Shown here in pieces: positions 16,036 to 26,074 of a stretch of 64,000 nt of DNA; the first letter of the stretch is position 1; every line of letters starts with the position of its first letter. Source of the DNA: Tsukamurella sp. PLM1 (GTDB taxonomy: Bacteria; Actinomycetota; Actinomycetes; Mycobacteriales; Mycobacteriaceae). The notes under the pieces are model-generated. The model worked only from the letters and a program-made list of their open reading frames with translations. It searched no databases and was not told the DNA's origin. Position numbers and translations under genes: made by a program. The stretch is taken from contig NZ_AP025688.1 of assembly GCF_023168325.1 (NCBI RefSeq), forward strand, positions 2,480,001 through 2,544,000, read 5' to 3'.

Positions 16036-16815
16036 GTGAACCCCCGCGGCATCCTCTACCCGGCGCAACTGCCCACCTTCGAGCGCCGGGCGCCTTCTCC
16101 GAGCGCGGACGCGCTGGTGCGCTGGTTCTGGATCTCGCAGTGGCAGATCGCCCCCGGCCGCACCTCCCGGCAGGACGTACTGGCCTTCCCCGCCCTCAAC
16201 CTGGTGGTCGAAACCGACCTCGTCGGGCTCGCGGGCGCGACGACGGAGCGCACCCACCGCGACCTCGTCGGCACCGGGTGGGCGGTCGGCGCGCTGCTAC
16301 GCCCCGCGGCGACGCCGGCGGTGACCGACGACGCCCGTGCGATCCTGGGCGGCTACCCCACCGTCGACGCCCCCGGCCTGCACGCGGCGGTCGCCGCAGC
16401 GATGAGCGGGGGCGACCTGGGTTCCGCGTGCCTCGCCATCGAATCCTGGCTCACCGCACGGGTTCCGACGGTGTCCGACGACGCCGCGCTCGCCAATCGG
16501 CTCGTCGTCGCGATCGAGGAGGACGAGGCGATCCTCACGGTCGAGGACGCCGCCGCGAGGATCGGCGTCTCGGCGCGAACCGCTCAACGCCTGTCCCGGC
16601 GGTTCGTGGGGCTCACCCCGCTGCAGCTGATCCACCGCCGCCGGCTGCAGGAGGCCGCGCACCTGCTCAGCACGAAGCCGGACACCTCGATCGCGGACAT
16701 CGCCGCCGAGCTGGGCTACGCCGATCAGCCCCACCTGGTCCGGGACTTCCGCAAGGTCCTCGGCTTCACGCCGGGCGGCTACCGATCCAGCTCTTCCAAT
16801 AGTCAGAGGGACTGA
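16036..16815 (+). CDS. AraC-family transcriptional regulator
   Basis: 259 residues. The C-terminal ~100 residues are a double helix-turn-helix (TVEDAAARIGVSARTAQRLSRRFVGLTPLQLI; TSIADIAAELGYADQPHLVRDFRKVLGFTPGGYR). The N-terminal ~140 residues form a small beta-rich sensor of the type found with this subgroup (YPAQLPTFERRAPS; RWFWISQWQIAPGRTSRQDV). The start is GTG (VNPRGILYP). It is divergent from the VOC protein gene; its stop lies inside a palindrome that precedes the methyltransferase gene. Confidence 0.88.
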   Translation: MNPRGILYPAQLPTFERRAPSPSADALVRWFWISQWQIAPGRTSRQDVLAFPALNLVVETDLVGLAGATTERTHRDLVGTGWAVGALLRPAATPAVTDDARAILGGYPTVDAPGLHAAVAAAMSGGDLGSACLAIESWLTARVPTVSDDAALANRLVVAIEEDEAILTVEDAAARIGVSARTAQRLSRRFVGLTPLQLIHRRRLQEAAHLLSTKPDTSIADIAAELGYADQPHLVRDFRKVLGFTPGGYRSSSSNSQRD

Positions 16816-16818
16816 CTA
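16800..16818. promoter_or_regulatory. Inverted repeat before the O-methyltransferase gene
   Basis: TAGTCAG-AGGGA-CTGACTA is a perfect 7-bp inverted repeat that contains the AraC-gene stop codon and ends 10 bases before the methyltransferase ATG. A start codon this close suggests a repressor site or a mRNA hairpin controlling translation. The regulator is unknown. Confidence 0.5.
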
Positions 16819-16828
16819 CAATCGGTCC

Positions 16829-17905
16829 ATGAACCTCTCCGCGCTCGCGGTCCGGACCGGGGCCGCCGCCGGCCGCCTGCTCCACACGATCGCGGATGCG
16901 CCAGTCCCGCCGGAGATGCGGGTGTTCACCCTGCTCAACCGCGCGTACGAAACCGAGGTGGTCATCGCACTCGTCCGCCTGGGCGTCCCGGACGCGCTCG
17001 CCGACGGTCCCCGGACCGCACCGGACATCGCCGCGTCCGTCGACGCGGATCCGGACGCACTGCTGCGGCTGCTGCGCGTCGCCGAATCGCTGCACCTCGT
17101 GCGGCGCGCGGGGACGGCGTACCGTCTGGCCCCGATGGGCCGGGCACTGCGGGACTCCGCGGCGGCCGCGCCGGCGGCCCCGTACGCCCGTTACGCCCAC
17201 AATCCGGCCACCCGCGCCGCGTGGTCGCGTCTCGCGGAGGCGGTGCGCGCCGGCCGATCCCAGTTCGAGGCCGCGAACGGCAGCACTACCTGGCAGTGGT
17301 TCACCGACCACCCGGAGAGCGAGCGGGAGTTCACCGCCGCGATGCGCGCGCTGTGCGACTACAACGGCCCCGAACTGGCTGCGCTGTACCCGTGGCCGGA
17401 AGGCGCGACGATCTGCGATGTGGGCGGCGGAATCGGCACGCTCATCTCGCACGTTCTCGCTACCGATCCGAGCCTGCGGGGCGTGGTCGTCGACCAGGCC
17501 GGCCCGATCGGCGAGGCACCGGAATTCCTCGCTGGGCGGGGCGTGCGCGACCGGGTGCTCCTCGAGGTACGCGACTTCTTCGCTCCGCTCGACGTTCGGG
17601 CCGATGTCTACGTGCTCAAGGACATCCTCCACGACTGGGACGACGAGCGGGCGATCGCGATCCTGCGCTCCGTCCGCGACGCGATGCGCGTGGACGACCG
17701 GCTCGTGCTCGTGGAGTTCCTCCAGAACCCCGACCGCGCACATCCCCTGGTCCCGATGGTGGACCTCACCATGCTGACCCAGACCGACGGCGGGCGGCAG
17801 CGCTCGCCGGCCGAGTTCGACCGACTGTTCGCCGCCGCGGACCTGCACCGGACCGCGCTGTACGAGGGCGCGTTGCACTCGCTGATCGAGGCGACGCCCG
17901 GGTAG
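16829..17905 (+). CDS. O-methyltransferase, acetylserotonin/hydroxyindole type
   Basis: 358 residues, a plant-COMT-like SAM-dependent methyltransferase. An N-terminal winged-helix dimerisation domain (VFTLLNRAYETEVVIALVRLGVPDAL; DALLRLLRVAESLHLV) precedes the SAM domain with DVGGGIGTLI (about residues 195-204), the DILHDWDDERAIAIL motif and DRLVLVEFLQN. Enzymes of this kind methylate phenolic or polyketide hydroxyls. No pathway genes are adjacent, so the substrate is unknown. No clear ribosome site precedes the ATG, which fits coupling with, or control by, the palindrome upstream. Confidence 0.88.
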   Translation: MNLSALAVRTGAAAGRLLHTIADAPVPPEMRVFTLLNRAYETEVVIALVRLGVPDALADGPRTAPDIAASVDADPDALLRLLRVAESLHLVRRAGTAYRLAPMGRALRDSAAAAPAAPYARYAHNPATRAAWSRLAEAVRAGRSQFEAANGSTTWQWFTDHPESEREFTAAMRALCDYNGPELAALYPWPEGATICDVGGGIGTLISHVLATDPSLRGVVVDQAGPIGEAPEFLAGRGVRDRVLLEVRDFFAPLDVRADVYVLKDILHDWDDERAIAILRSVRDAMRVDDRLVLVEFLQNPDRAHPLVPMVDLTMLTQTDGGRQRSPAEFDRLFAAADLHRTALYEGALHSLIEATPG

Positions 17906-17922
17906 CCGCCGGGTGGCGGGCG

Positions 17923-18186
17923 TCAGTCCTTGCGCGTCATCCTGTCGGCGACGGCGTCCGACTGCTCACGCGCCGCGTCCAGGTTCTGGCTCGCGATCTT
18001 GACGCTCTCCGAGGCCGCGGTGGTGGCGATGTTCGCGGCGCTCGCCGCGATCTTGCCGGCCCCGCCCTTCACATCGCCCTTGAGCACGTCGGCCGCGCCC
18101 TCGACGATGTCGCCGGCGCGGTGCACCGAGTTGGTCGCGATCCTGGTGGCCGCGTCGATGTTGTCCTTGATCCGCTTCGCGACCAT
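17923..18186 (-). CDS. Small Ala-rich helical protein (stress-protein-like)
   Basis: 87 residues, largely amphipathic helix with 11-residue-like spacing (VAKRIKDNIDAATRIATNSVHRAGDIVEGAADVLKG; AASAANIATTAASESVKIASQNLDAAR). Composition is like LEA- or CsbD-type protective proteins but I do not see a defining motif. GAAGGAG precedes the ATG. It is convergent with the methyltransferase and upstream (same strand) of nothing obvious. Confidence 0.7.
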   Translation of the reverse strand: MVAKRIKDNIDAATRIATNSVHRAGDIVEGAADVLKGDVKGGAGKIAASAANIATTAASESVKIASQNLDAAREQSDAVADRMTRKD

Positions 18187-18230
18187 GACTACTCCTTCGC
18201 TGAGGTCATCCCAGCGTAGCCCCGTGTCGC

Positions 18231-19061
18231 TCAGCCCGAGAGCTCTCCGCGGGACCGTGCGCCGCCGACCTCCGCCCGGGACGTGTCCTTGAGGTCGACG
18301 CCCGAGCGGCCGAGTCGCCGGGCGCCGACGACCAGCCCCGCGGCGATCCGGGCGGCGCCAGCGTAGCCGAGCCCCTCGGGCGGGTGGATGTTGGAGATGC
18401 AGTTGCGGTGCGCGTCAGTGACGCCGGTCGCGAAGTCCTCCGGGTCGGCGCGGTGGGTGAGGTAGATGCCCAGGCTGTCCGCGACCGACAGACCCGGCCG
18501 CTCCCCGATCAGCACGAGCAGCGTCCGGGCCCCGAGCGCTCGGGCGACGTGATCGCCCAGCGCCACCCGGGCCTGCGTCGCGATCACCGGCGGCGCAACG
18601 ACGACGTCGGACGGCAGCGCACCGAGGATCGCGCGGGCCAGGGTCACGCCGTGATCGGCGAGCGCGCGGGGCGAGAGCCCGTCCGCCAACACGATCGCGA
18701 CGTCGGGCGGCCGGGTGCCGACGGGTACCGTCGGGAGGCCGGACAGGTCGGCGGGCGCCCGGCCGAGGTCGGGCCGCCGCAGGTACTCGCCGCGGTCGGC
18801 GGCACGGCTGGTGACGACGACGGGCTCGCCGAACCCCAGTTCGCGTGCGCGCGGCACGATCTCGTCGAGGTCCAGCGGCTGGTGCACGGCATCGCGGGCC
18901 GAGGCGTGCGCGGCGGCGAACTCCAGCACCCGACGCGTCGGCAGCGCGTCGCCGGTGCGGCCCAACCCGATCCGCGATTGGGTGGTGGTGCGCAGGGCGT
19001 CCCAGAAGTCCCCGTCGGTGGGCCGGCGGTCGTCACCGTCGGTGCGCTCGGGCGAGGTCAC
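18231..19061 (-). CDS. eutC: Ethanolamine ammonia-lyase, small subunit
   Basis: 276 residues. The conserved EutC core is present: TQSRIGLGRTGDALPTRRVLEFAAAHASARDAVH, PDVAIVLADGLSPRALADHG, LLVLIGERPGLSVADSLGIYLTH and DAHRNCISNIHPPEGLGYAGAARI. With EutB it forms the adenosylcobalamin-dependent enzyme that splits ethanolamine into acetaldehyde and ammonia; EutC contributes to cofactor binding. It starts with GTG overlapping the eutB stop by four bases (GTGA), so the two are translationally coupled. No microcompartment shell genes are nearby. Confidence 0.95.
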   Translation of the reverse strand: MTSPERTDGDDRRPTDGDFWDALRTTTQSRIGLGRTGDALPTRRVLEFAAAHASARDAVHQPLDLDEIVPRARELGFGEPVVVTSRAADRGEYLRRPDLGRAPADLSGLPTVPVGTRPPDVAIVLADGLSPRALADHGVTLARAILGALPSDVVVAPPVIATQARVALGDHVARALGARTLLVLIGERPGLSVADSLGIYLTHRADPEDFATGVTDAHRNCISNIHPPEGLGYAGAARIAAGLVVGARRLGRSGVDLKDTSRAEVGGARSRGELSG

Positions 19062-20471
19062 CGCGCCACCCCCGCCGTGAGCTCGCGGAGCGGCGAGGCC
19101 TCGACGGCCACGTCGCGCAGCCCGCCGGATCCGTCGGTCATGCCCTGCTTCTCGAGCCAGGCATCGAACTCGGGCGCGGGCCGCAGGCCGAGCGCGCGGC
19201 GCGCGTACAGCGCGTCGTGGAAGGCGAGCGACTGGTAGCCGAGCATCACGTCGTCGGCGCCCGGCACGGTGATCACGAACGACACCCCGGCCACCGAGAG
19301 CAGCGTGAGCAGGTCGTCCATATCGTCCTGGTCTGCCTCGGCGTGGTTGGTGTAGCAGACATCCACCCCCATCGGCAGGCCCAGCAGCTTGCCGCAGAAG
19401 TGGTCCTCCAGGCCGGCGCGGGTGATCTGCTTGCCGTCGTAGAGGTATTCGGGTCCGATGAACCCGACCACGGTGTTGACCAGCAGCGGGTCGAGATGCC
19501 GCGCGACCGCGTACGCGCGCGTCTCGAGCGTCTGCTGGTCGACGGGCGCGCCGCCGGTACCGAGATGGGTGCCGGACGAGAGCGCAGAGCCCTGCCCGGT
19601 CTCCAGGTACATCACGTTGTTCCCGACGGTGCCCTTCCGAGCTCGCGCGCGGCGGCGTTCGCCTCCTCGAGCAGCGAGATGCTCACGCCGAAGGCGGAAT
19701 TGGCGCCCTCGGTGCCGGCGATCGACTGGAACACGAGGTCGACCGGTGCCCCTTCTCGATCAGCCCCAGCGTGGTGGTGACGTGGCTGAGCACGCACGAC
19801 TGGGTGGGGATGTCGAAGCGGGTGCGCACCTCGTCGAGCAAGTGCAACAGATCCGAGGTGGCGTGCGGCGAATCCGTGGCGGGGTTGATGCCGATCACCG
19901 CGTCGCCGCAGCCGAGCAGCAGACCGTCGAGGGTCGCGGCCGCGATGCCCTGCGGGTCGTCGGTGGGGTGGTTCGGCTGCAAGCGGGTCGCGAGGGTGCC
20001 GGGCAGGCCGATCGTGGTGCGGAACCCGGCGGTCACCCGAACGGCCCGCGCGACGGCGATCAGGTCCTGGTTGCGCATCAATTTACTCACCGCCGCAACC
20101 ATTTCCGGCGTGAGCGCCGGCGAGAGCGCGGCGAGCCGGGCACCGGCATCGTCGGCCACCGCGGTCTGCAGGAGGAGGTCCCGGAGGTCCCCGACGGTGA
20201 GGTGCGCGATCTGCGCGAACGCCGCCCGGTCGTGGGTGTCGATGATGAGGCGGGTGACCTCGTCGGACTCGTAGGGCACGACGAGTTCTTCGAGCAGCGC
20301 GGTGAGCGGGACGTCGGCGAGGGCCCACTTGGCGGCGGCGCGTTCGGCGTCGGAGGCGGCCGCGCACCCGGCGAGCTCGTCGCCGGAGCGCAGCGGCGTG
20401 GCCTTGGCCAGTAGGTCGGCCATCGACGTGAAGGTGAAGCTCTCCCCGCGGACGGATTGGGTACGGATCAC
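19058..20471 (-). CDS. eutB: Ethanolamine ammonia-lyase, large subunit (two frame breaks)
   Basis: The GTG start overlaps the permease stop (GTGA). The N-terminal part reads SFTFTSMADLLAKATPLRSGDELAG... to TTLGLIEKG; the frame shifts near 19748 to APVDLVFQSIAGTEGANSAFGVSISLLEEANAAARELGR, and again near 19633 to MYLETGQGSALSSGTHLGTGGAPVDQQTLETRAYAVARHLDPLLVNTVVGFIGPEYLYDGKQI, each piece matching the EutB TIM barrel in order. Restoring two single bases gives ~471 residues, normal for EutB. Both breaks fall in C/G runs. The barrel binds ethanolamine and cobalamin. Given the intact eutC and permease partners, I infer sequence errors, not decay. Confidence 0.88.
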
Positions 20472-21908
20472 TGCAGCTCCCGTTCGGCGTCGGCGAGGGC
20501 GGCGAACTCCTCGTCCGGGGAGTTGGCCACCAGGTGGTGTCGACTGTAGACGCCGAAGTACGCGAGGAACGCGCCGAAGGCGGCGAGCGTGAGCCCTGCG
20601 GCCAGCGGGTCGACGAGGAAGGTGGCGATCACGGCGACGCAGGCGACGACCAGGGCGAACGCGGTGGTGACGATGCCGCCCGGGGTGCGGTACGGGCGCG
20701 GCATGTCGGGCTCGCGACGCCGCAGCACGATGTGGCTGACCATCATCAGCACGTAGCTGACAGCGGCGCCGAAGACCGCCATGTTGAGCAGCGTCGCGCC
20801 CTTGCCGGTGAGCGAGAGCGCGAACCCGATCACGCCGGGGACCACGAGGGCGAGGACCGGCGCCTTGCGAGCGTTGGTGACCGACAGGCTCTTCGGCAGG
20901 TAGCCGGCGCGCGAGAGCGCGAAGGTCTGGCGGGAGTACGCGTACATGATGGAGAAGAAGCTCGCGACCAGCCCGGCGAGGCCGATGTAGTTGACGACCT
21001 TCGAGGCGGTCCCGTCGCCGAGGGCCTCCACCAGGATTGCCCGACGATGCCATGGCGTTCGCGCCGACGGCGCCGGGGGCGAGGAGGAACACCGTCGCAC
21101 CGGTCACGACGAGCATCGCCATCGCGACGATGATGCCGCGCGGCACGTTCTTCTCGGGCTCGCGCGCCTCCTCGGCGGCCAGCGGCACGCCCTCGACGGC
21201 GAGGAAGAACCAGATCGCGAACGGCACCGCGGCCCAGATCCCGAGGTACCCGTAGGGCAGCCAGCTGGAGGCCCCGACCGCGTCGGTCACGGGGATGTCG
21301 GTGAGGTTGTGCACGTCGAACTTCCCGATCGCGGCGACCGCGAAGATCACGAGGCCCACGAGCGCGATCGCGGTGATGACGAACATCGCCTTGAGCGCCT
21401 CGCCCGCACCGGTGAGGTGGATGCCGATGAACAGCGCGTAGACGAACAGGTACACCCACCAGCCGTCGGTGATCCCGAACAAGTTGAGCGAGTCGACGTA
21501 CGCGCCGATGAACGTGGCGATCGCCGCGGGCGCGATCGAGTACTCGATGAGGATCGCGATGCCGGTGGCGTAGCCGCCCCAGGGGCCGAGCGCGCGGCGG
21601 GCGAACGTGTAGCCGCCGCCCGCTGCGGGCAGTGCCGACGACATCTCTGCCATGCCGAGCACCATCGCGAGGTACATCCCGGCGATGATCACGCCGGCGA
21701 TCGCGAGGCCGCCCCAGCCGCCCTGCGCGAGGCCGTTGTTCCACCCGGCGTAGTCGCCGGAGATCACGTAGCTCACGCCCAGGCCGGCCAGCAGCACCCA
21801 GCCGGCGGAACCCGATCGGAGGGTGCGTTTGGCGAGGTAGTCGTCGGATTCGATGGTGGCGTCCACCCCGTCGTGGTGGAGCTGCTGCGCCGGGCGCTCT
21901 GTCGTCAT
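20468..21908 (-). CDS. Ethanolamine permease, APC family (frame interrupted)
   Basis: An amino acid/polyamine/organocation transporter of the Eat type, about 480 residues and 12 helices. It opens with LRSGSAGWVLLAGLGVSYVISGDYAGWNNGLAQGGWGGL, the characteristic start of ethanolamine permeases. The frame breaks at about 21042 (SSGNP | ILVEALGDGTASKVVNYIG) and continues in a second frame to the C-terminal PDMPRPYRTPGG. Its stop overlaps the eutB start, so permease, eutB and eutC form one operon that imports and splits ethanolamine. The ATG follows GGGGAAGG. Confidence 0.88.
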
Positions 21909-21964
21909 GTGTGCCTTCCCCACCGACAGGTGCATCGGTGTGATCCAGAACACTACGAGTCAAC

Positions 21965-21985
21965 GGTTGCAGCGGGGTTGCAGCG
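21965..21985. promoter_or_regulatory. Direct repeats upstream of the ethanolamine operon promoter
   Basis: GGTTGCAGCG occurs twice, 11 bases apart, one helical turn, so both lie on the same DNA face. On the operon strand they lie just upstream of a -35-like TTGACT (complement of 21958-21963). That is where an activator would sit. No cobalamin riboswitch consensus was found in this leader. Confidence 0.4.
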
Positions 21986-22035
21986 CCGGACGCGTGACCG
22001 CCGGTGCGACCCATCGCTGCAGATACGCGCGGAGA

Positions 22036-22569
22036 TCACCCGCATCGCGCGGCGGGTCCCCGGGAGATGAAGAAGGACTGCATGATGCGCAGTTGGAACT
22101 CGACGAGCTCGCGCAGCCGGACCTCGTCGTAGCCGTGGGCGGGCCACTCCACGTCGAACCGGCGGATCATGGTCATGCCGAACGCCATGGCCTGCCGGGA
22201 CGCGATGGCCTCGGTGTGCGAGTGCTCCCCCGCCAGCATCAGGCGCAGGTGCGGCGCGCGCGGCACCTGCTCCAGGGTGAAGACGATGCCCTCGACCACC
22301 GCCTCCGCCGGATCGTGGACGCCCCGCAGGTGATCCGCCAGCCGGTCGAGGAATGCACCCACCGACTGCACGGCCGCGGCCTGCAGCAGCGCGTCCACCG
22401 TCGGGAAGTAGCGGTAGACGGTCTGGCGGATCACGCCGAGCGCGTCGGCCACCTCCGCGATCGACGTGGTGCCGCGCTCGCCGATGAGCTCGACCGCCGC
22501 GGCGACGATGCGCGCGGACGCCTCCTCGTCGCCGGCGGGCGGCGTGCCGCCCCATCCCCTGCGTGCCAT
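22036..22569 (-). CDS. TetR-family regulator
   Basis: 177 residues. The N-terminal DNA-binding domain reads ASARIVAAAVELIGERGTTSIAEVADALGVIRQTVYRYFPTVDALLQAAA, a textbook TetR helix-turn-helix. The C-terminal helices (HLRLMLAGEHSHTEAIASRQAMAFGMTMI) are of no specific class. It is divergent from a metal-dependent hydrolase gene, and a long palindrome with the core AGAACATGTTCT lies between them. This is the likely operator and the hydrolase the likely target. Confidence 0.9.
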   Translation of the reverse strand: MARRGWGGTPPAGDEEASARIVAAAVELIGERGTTSIAEVADALGVIRQTVYRYFPTVDALLQAAAVQSVGAFLDRLADHLRGVHDPAEAVVEGIVFTLEQVPRAPHLRLMLAGEHSHTEAIASRQAMAFGMTMIRRFDVEWPAHGYDEVRLRELVEFQLRIMQSFFISRGPAARCG

Positions 22570-22598
22570 CGCCCCAGGCTACAGCTTCGCGCGTTATC

Positions 22599-22628
22599 AC
22601 CATACAGAACATGTTCTATGTGTATGGT
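22599..22628. promoter_or_regulatory. Extended palindrome between TetR and hydrolase genes
   Basis: The core AGAACATGTTCT (22606-22617) is a perfect 12-bp palindrome flanked by ACCATAC and GTATGGT arms that also match. It ends 6 bases before the hydrolase ATG, so the hydrolase mRNA may be nearly leaderless. The core resembles AGAACGTGTTCT found before the acyl-CoA dehydrogenase gene at 47.3 kb. Confidence 0.7.
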
Positions 22629-22634
22629 CAAGCC

Positions 22635-23558
22635 ATGACGGACCTGCACCCCCGCAAGATGGACTTCCACTTCGACGAGGCACCCGTGCCGTTCCTGTGG
22701 AACCCCGAGAACCCCGCCTTCTCGTCGATGATGAACGCCGTCTCGTTCCTCGCCGTCGGCTTCGAGAAGATGATCGTCAAGCTGATCCTGCAGCTGCGCA
22801 AGGAGTTCCCCGATCCGGAGGTGGCCGCGGAGGCGACGGCGTTCATGCAGCAGGAGGGACACCACTCGACCGCGCACCGTCGGCACGTGGGAGCGCTGAT
22901 CGCCCAGTACCCGGGCCTGGAGAACACCCTCGACGCGGTGATCGGCGAGTTCGACCTCCTCACCGAGGCCACCTCCACCGACTACCGGCTGGCCTACACG
23001 GCCGACCTCGAGGCCACGTTCACGCCGGTGTTCAAGCTCATGCTCGATAACGAGGAGGCACTCTTCCGCCCTGGCGACGACCGGGTGGCATCGATGTTCC
23101 TGTGGCACTTCGTCGAGGAGGTCGAACACCGCAGCTCCGCGCTCATCATCTACAACGCGATCGTGGGGAGCGAGGTGTACCGGATGCGGATGGCACCGTC
23201 GGTCTTCGCGCATGTGCTCAAGGTGATCCGGATCGCGTGCGCCGGCTTCAACCAGCACGTGCCGCTGAAGGACCGGAAGGTGGACTCGCTGTCGATGTTC
23301 GGCCGGTACCGGCTCAAGCAGAAGGTGCTGGTGGCGGTGGCGCCGCACCTGACGAAGGGCGCCATGCCGCGCGCCTTCGACGTGCTCCCCAAGGCCGAGC
23401 AGGCCGTCGCCATGAAGGGCATCATCCGCAGCCAGATGCCGCTGCACGACCCGGCGCACGAGAACCTGCCCGCGCTCGCGGGCGAGTGGCTGCGCCGCTA
23501 CGACAGCGGCGTCGACTGCACCCGGTGGTACGCCTCGGACGCGGCGATCGGGGCCTGA
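22635..23558 (+). CDS. Metal-dependent hydrolase, PF10118 type
   Basis: 307 residues, all-helical, with ferritin-like metal-ligand motifs: FMQQEGHHSTAHRRH (about residues 71-85) and FVEEVEHRSSALI (about 157-169). The motif pairs E..H and EE.EH match the predicted di-metal centre of the PF10118 family, whose members are common in mycolate-producing bacteria and appear near lipid genes; no reaction is established. It is divergent from a TetR regulator and overlaps the palindromic control site. The next gene begins 3 bases after its stop. Confidence 0.82.
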   Translation: MTDLHPRKMDFHFDEAPVPFLWNPENPAFSSMMNAVSFLAVGFEKMIVKLILQLRKEFPDPEVAAEATAFMQQEGHHSTAHRRHVGALIAQYPGLENTLDAVIGEFDLLTEATSTDYRLAYTADLEATFTPVFKLMLDNEEALFRPGDDRVASMFLWHFVEEVEHRSSALIIYNAIVGSEVYRMRMAPSVFAHVLKVIRIACAGFNQHVPLKDRKVDSLSMFGRYRLKQKVLVAVAPHLTKGAMPRAFDVLPKAEQAVAMKGIIRSQMPLHDPAHENLPALAGEWLRRYDSGVDCTRWYASDAAIGA

Positions 23559-23561
23559 CCG

Positions 23562-24712
23562 ATGGACCTGTGCACGACGACCTTCGACGCGCTCGCGCGC
23601 CGGATGGGCTTCACCTGCGACGACACCGGCGGCCTCGTCGGATTCGGAGCCCGCTCGCGCTGGAGAACTGGACCCTGCCGGTCCTGGAGCTGACGATCAT
23701 CGCCGGTTCGGTCCTCATGCTCGCCAACGCGGTCCGACGGTGGCGCCGGGCCGGGGACGCGACCAACCTCGCGGTCTGGTTCGGCGCGACGGCCTATCTT
23801 TTCGTGATCGAGCCGCCGCTCTACTTCCCCGGCGCCTTCGGCATCGACGGCTACGTGGACACGATGTTCGCGCACAACCTGTTCACGGTCGAGTTCCTCT
23901 GGGGCAGGCTGCCGCTGTACATCGTGGCGATCTACCCGATGATGGCCACGATGGCGTTCGAGATAGTGCGGATGATCGGCGTGTTCCGGCGGTTCGGGAC
24001 GTTCGTCGGCGCGTGCACCGTGGGCGTGGTGCACGGCGCGTTCTACGAGATCTTCGACCATCTGGGGCCCCAGCTTCGCTGGTGGGAGTGGGCTCCGGAG
24101 AATCCGATCAACCTGCCGTTCTTCGCCGCGGTGCCGATGGGGTCGGTCGTGGTGTTCGCGGCACTCTGGCCGATGTCGCTGGCGCTGTGCGCGCAGTTCC
24201 TCGTGGGACGGCACGCCGACGCCGGCGTGCGGGGCACCGGCCTCCAGGTGGTGTGGCGCACCGTCGTGATCGGGCTCGCGGCGTCGGTCGGCACGTTCGT
24301 CCTCCCCCTGCCGGCGACCGTCCTCGGCCTGGCCGGCGACACGGTGCGCGGCGCCGTCTACGCCCTGGAGCTGGCCGCGATCGCGGTGGTCGCCCTGTAC
24401 GCGGTCGGACGGTGCCTGGCGAGCGCACCGTCGGAAAGCCCGTACCGCAACCGGTTGGTCCAGGCGTACGCACTGCTTTACCTGGTGGTGTTCGCCGCGC
24501 TGTGGGCGACGGCGCTCCCCGACTTCCTCTCCGCGACCGGCGGCGTGACGAGCAGCGGCGACCCCGTGGGGAACCTGCCGTTCACGCTGCTGTGCTTCGC
24601 GATCGCACTCGGGTCGGTGTGCGCGAGCCTGGTGCGGACCAGGCACGCCGGGGACGTGAACCGAACGGTTCGTGACGATCCCACAAGACACGGAGGTGAA
24701 GTTCTCACCTGA
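23562..24712 (+). CDS. Polytopic membrane protein, unknown (frame interrupted)
   Basis: About 383 residues once one base is restored near 23645. The first frame gives [24 protein letters not shown]; the second continues [32 protein letters not shown] and runs to the stop with about nine hydrophobic helices ([63 protein letters not shown]). No family recognised. It follows the PF10118 hydrolase gene after 3 bases, so the two are co-transcribed and probably work on the same lipid-related task. Confidence 0.7.
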
Positions 24713-24744
24713 GAACAGCCGAAGCGGCGCCGTCATCCTGTTTC

Positions 24745-26061
24745 ATGGAAGGCATGGCAGACATCCGGAGTTTCAGCACGCTCGGGGGACAGTTCCCCAA
24801 CGTCGTCGTGACCGCGATCGAGATGACCACCTCGATCGGTACCGACACCGAATCGACGTGGAGCGGCCTCCTGGCCGGCAAGACCGGCATCCGCGAGCTC
24901 AAGGGCGACTTCATCGGCGTGCAGATCCCCGACCTGCCCGTCCGGTTCGGCGGGCAGCTCCTTGAGGACCCCACGTCCGAGGTCCCCGAGCGCCCCGACC
25001 GCAAGTACGCCGGCGACATCAGCAAGCAGCACGTGTCCAAGCGCCGCATGTCGTACGTCGAGCAGGCCGCGCACGTGATGACCAAGCGACTGTGGGACAA
25101 CGCGGGCCGGCCCGACATCGATCACAACCGTCTCGCGGCGGTCGTCGGCACCGGGCTCGGCGGCGGCGAGTCGATGGTCGAGGCCGTCGACGCGCTGCGC
25201 GACCACGGCGTGCGCAAGGTCTCGCCGTTCACTGTCCAGATGGCGATGCCGAACGGCGCCTGCGCCGTAGCCGCGCTCGAGATCGGCGCCCGCGCCGGCG
25301 CGATCGCCCCCGTCTCCGCCTGCTCGACCGGCAACGAGGCCATCGCGCACGCGTGGCGCCAGATCGTGCTCGGCGATGCCGACATCGCGGTCTGCGGCGG
25401 CATCGAAGGCCGGATCGACAGCCCCGTCATCGCCCCGTTCTCGATGATGCGCGCCCTCTCGACCCGCAACGACGACCCCGAACACGCCTCGCGGCCGTTC
25501 GACAAGGACCGCGACGGCTTCGTCTTCGGCGAGGCCCAGACGCTGATGATCATCGAGACCGAGGAGCACGCCCTCGCCCGCGGCGCCAAGCCGCTCGCGC
25601 GCCTGCTCGGCGCCGGCATCACCTCCGACGGCTACCACATGGTGTCTCCTGATGTGGAGGGCGGCGGCGCCGCACGCGCCATGAAGCGCGCCATGGAGAC
25701 CGCCGGTCTCAAGCGTGAGGACATCGACTACATCAACGCCCACGCCACCGCGACCCCGATCGGCGACCTCGCGGAGGCCAAGGCCATCAACGCCGTGGTC
25801 GGCACCGACGCCGCGATCTACGCCCCCAAGGGCGCGCTGGGCCACTCGATCGGCGCCGTCGGCGCCCTCGAGGCCGCGCTGACGGTGCTGTCGCTGCGCG
25901 ACGGCATCATCCCGCCCACCCTGAACCTGGAGAACCAGGATCCGGAGATCGAGCTCGACGTGGTGCACGGCGAGGCGCGCAAGGGCGATTTCAAGTACGC
26001 GCTGAACAACTCGTTCGGCTTCGGCGGCCACGACGTAGCGCTCGCCTTCGGCAAGTACTGA
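24745..26061 (+). CDS. Mycolic-acid-type beta-ketoacyl-ACP synthase (KasA/KasB-like)
   Basis: 438 residues, closely resembling M. tuberculosis KasA/KasB through [61 protein letters not shown] and [16 protein letters not shown]. The Cys-His-His triad is C193 (SAC), H333 ([11 protein letters not shown]) and H367 ([11 protein letters not shown]). These FAS-II condensing enzymes elongate meromycolate chains from malonyl-ACP, which supports a mycolic-acid organism. It stands alone, apart from acpM or accD genes. The second ATG (MADIRSF) is an alternative start; neither has a well-spaced ribosome site. A terminator follows. Confidence 0.9.
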   Translation: MEGMADIRSFSTLGGQFPNVVVTAIEMTTSIGTDTESTWSGLLAGKTGIRELKGDFIGVQIPDLPVRFGGQLLEDPTSEVPERPDRKYAGDISKQHVSKRRMSYVEQAAHVMTKRLWDNAGRPDIDHNRLAAVVGTGLGGGESMVEAVDALRDHGVRKVSPFTVQMAMPNGACAVAALEIGARAGAIAPVSACSTGNEAIAHAWRQIVLGDADIAVCGGIEGRIDSPVIAPFSMMRALSTRNDDPEHASRPFDKDRDGFVFGEAQTLMIIETEEHALARGAKPLARLLGAGITSDGYHMVSPDVEGGGAARAMKRAMETAGLKREDIDYINAHATATPIGDLAEAKAINAVVGTDAAIYAPKGALGHSIGAVGALEAALTVLSLRDGIIPPTLNLENQDPEIELDVVHGEARKGDFKYALNNSFGFGGHDVALAFGKY

Positions 26062-26074
26062 GCATTCACTTCGG

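Noticed and set aside
21909-22035. Cobalamin riboswitch before the ethanolamine operon
   Set aside because: No B12-box consensus or long leader; the gap is only 127 bases and includes the direct repeats.
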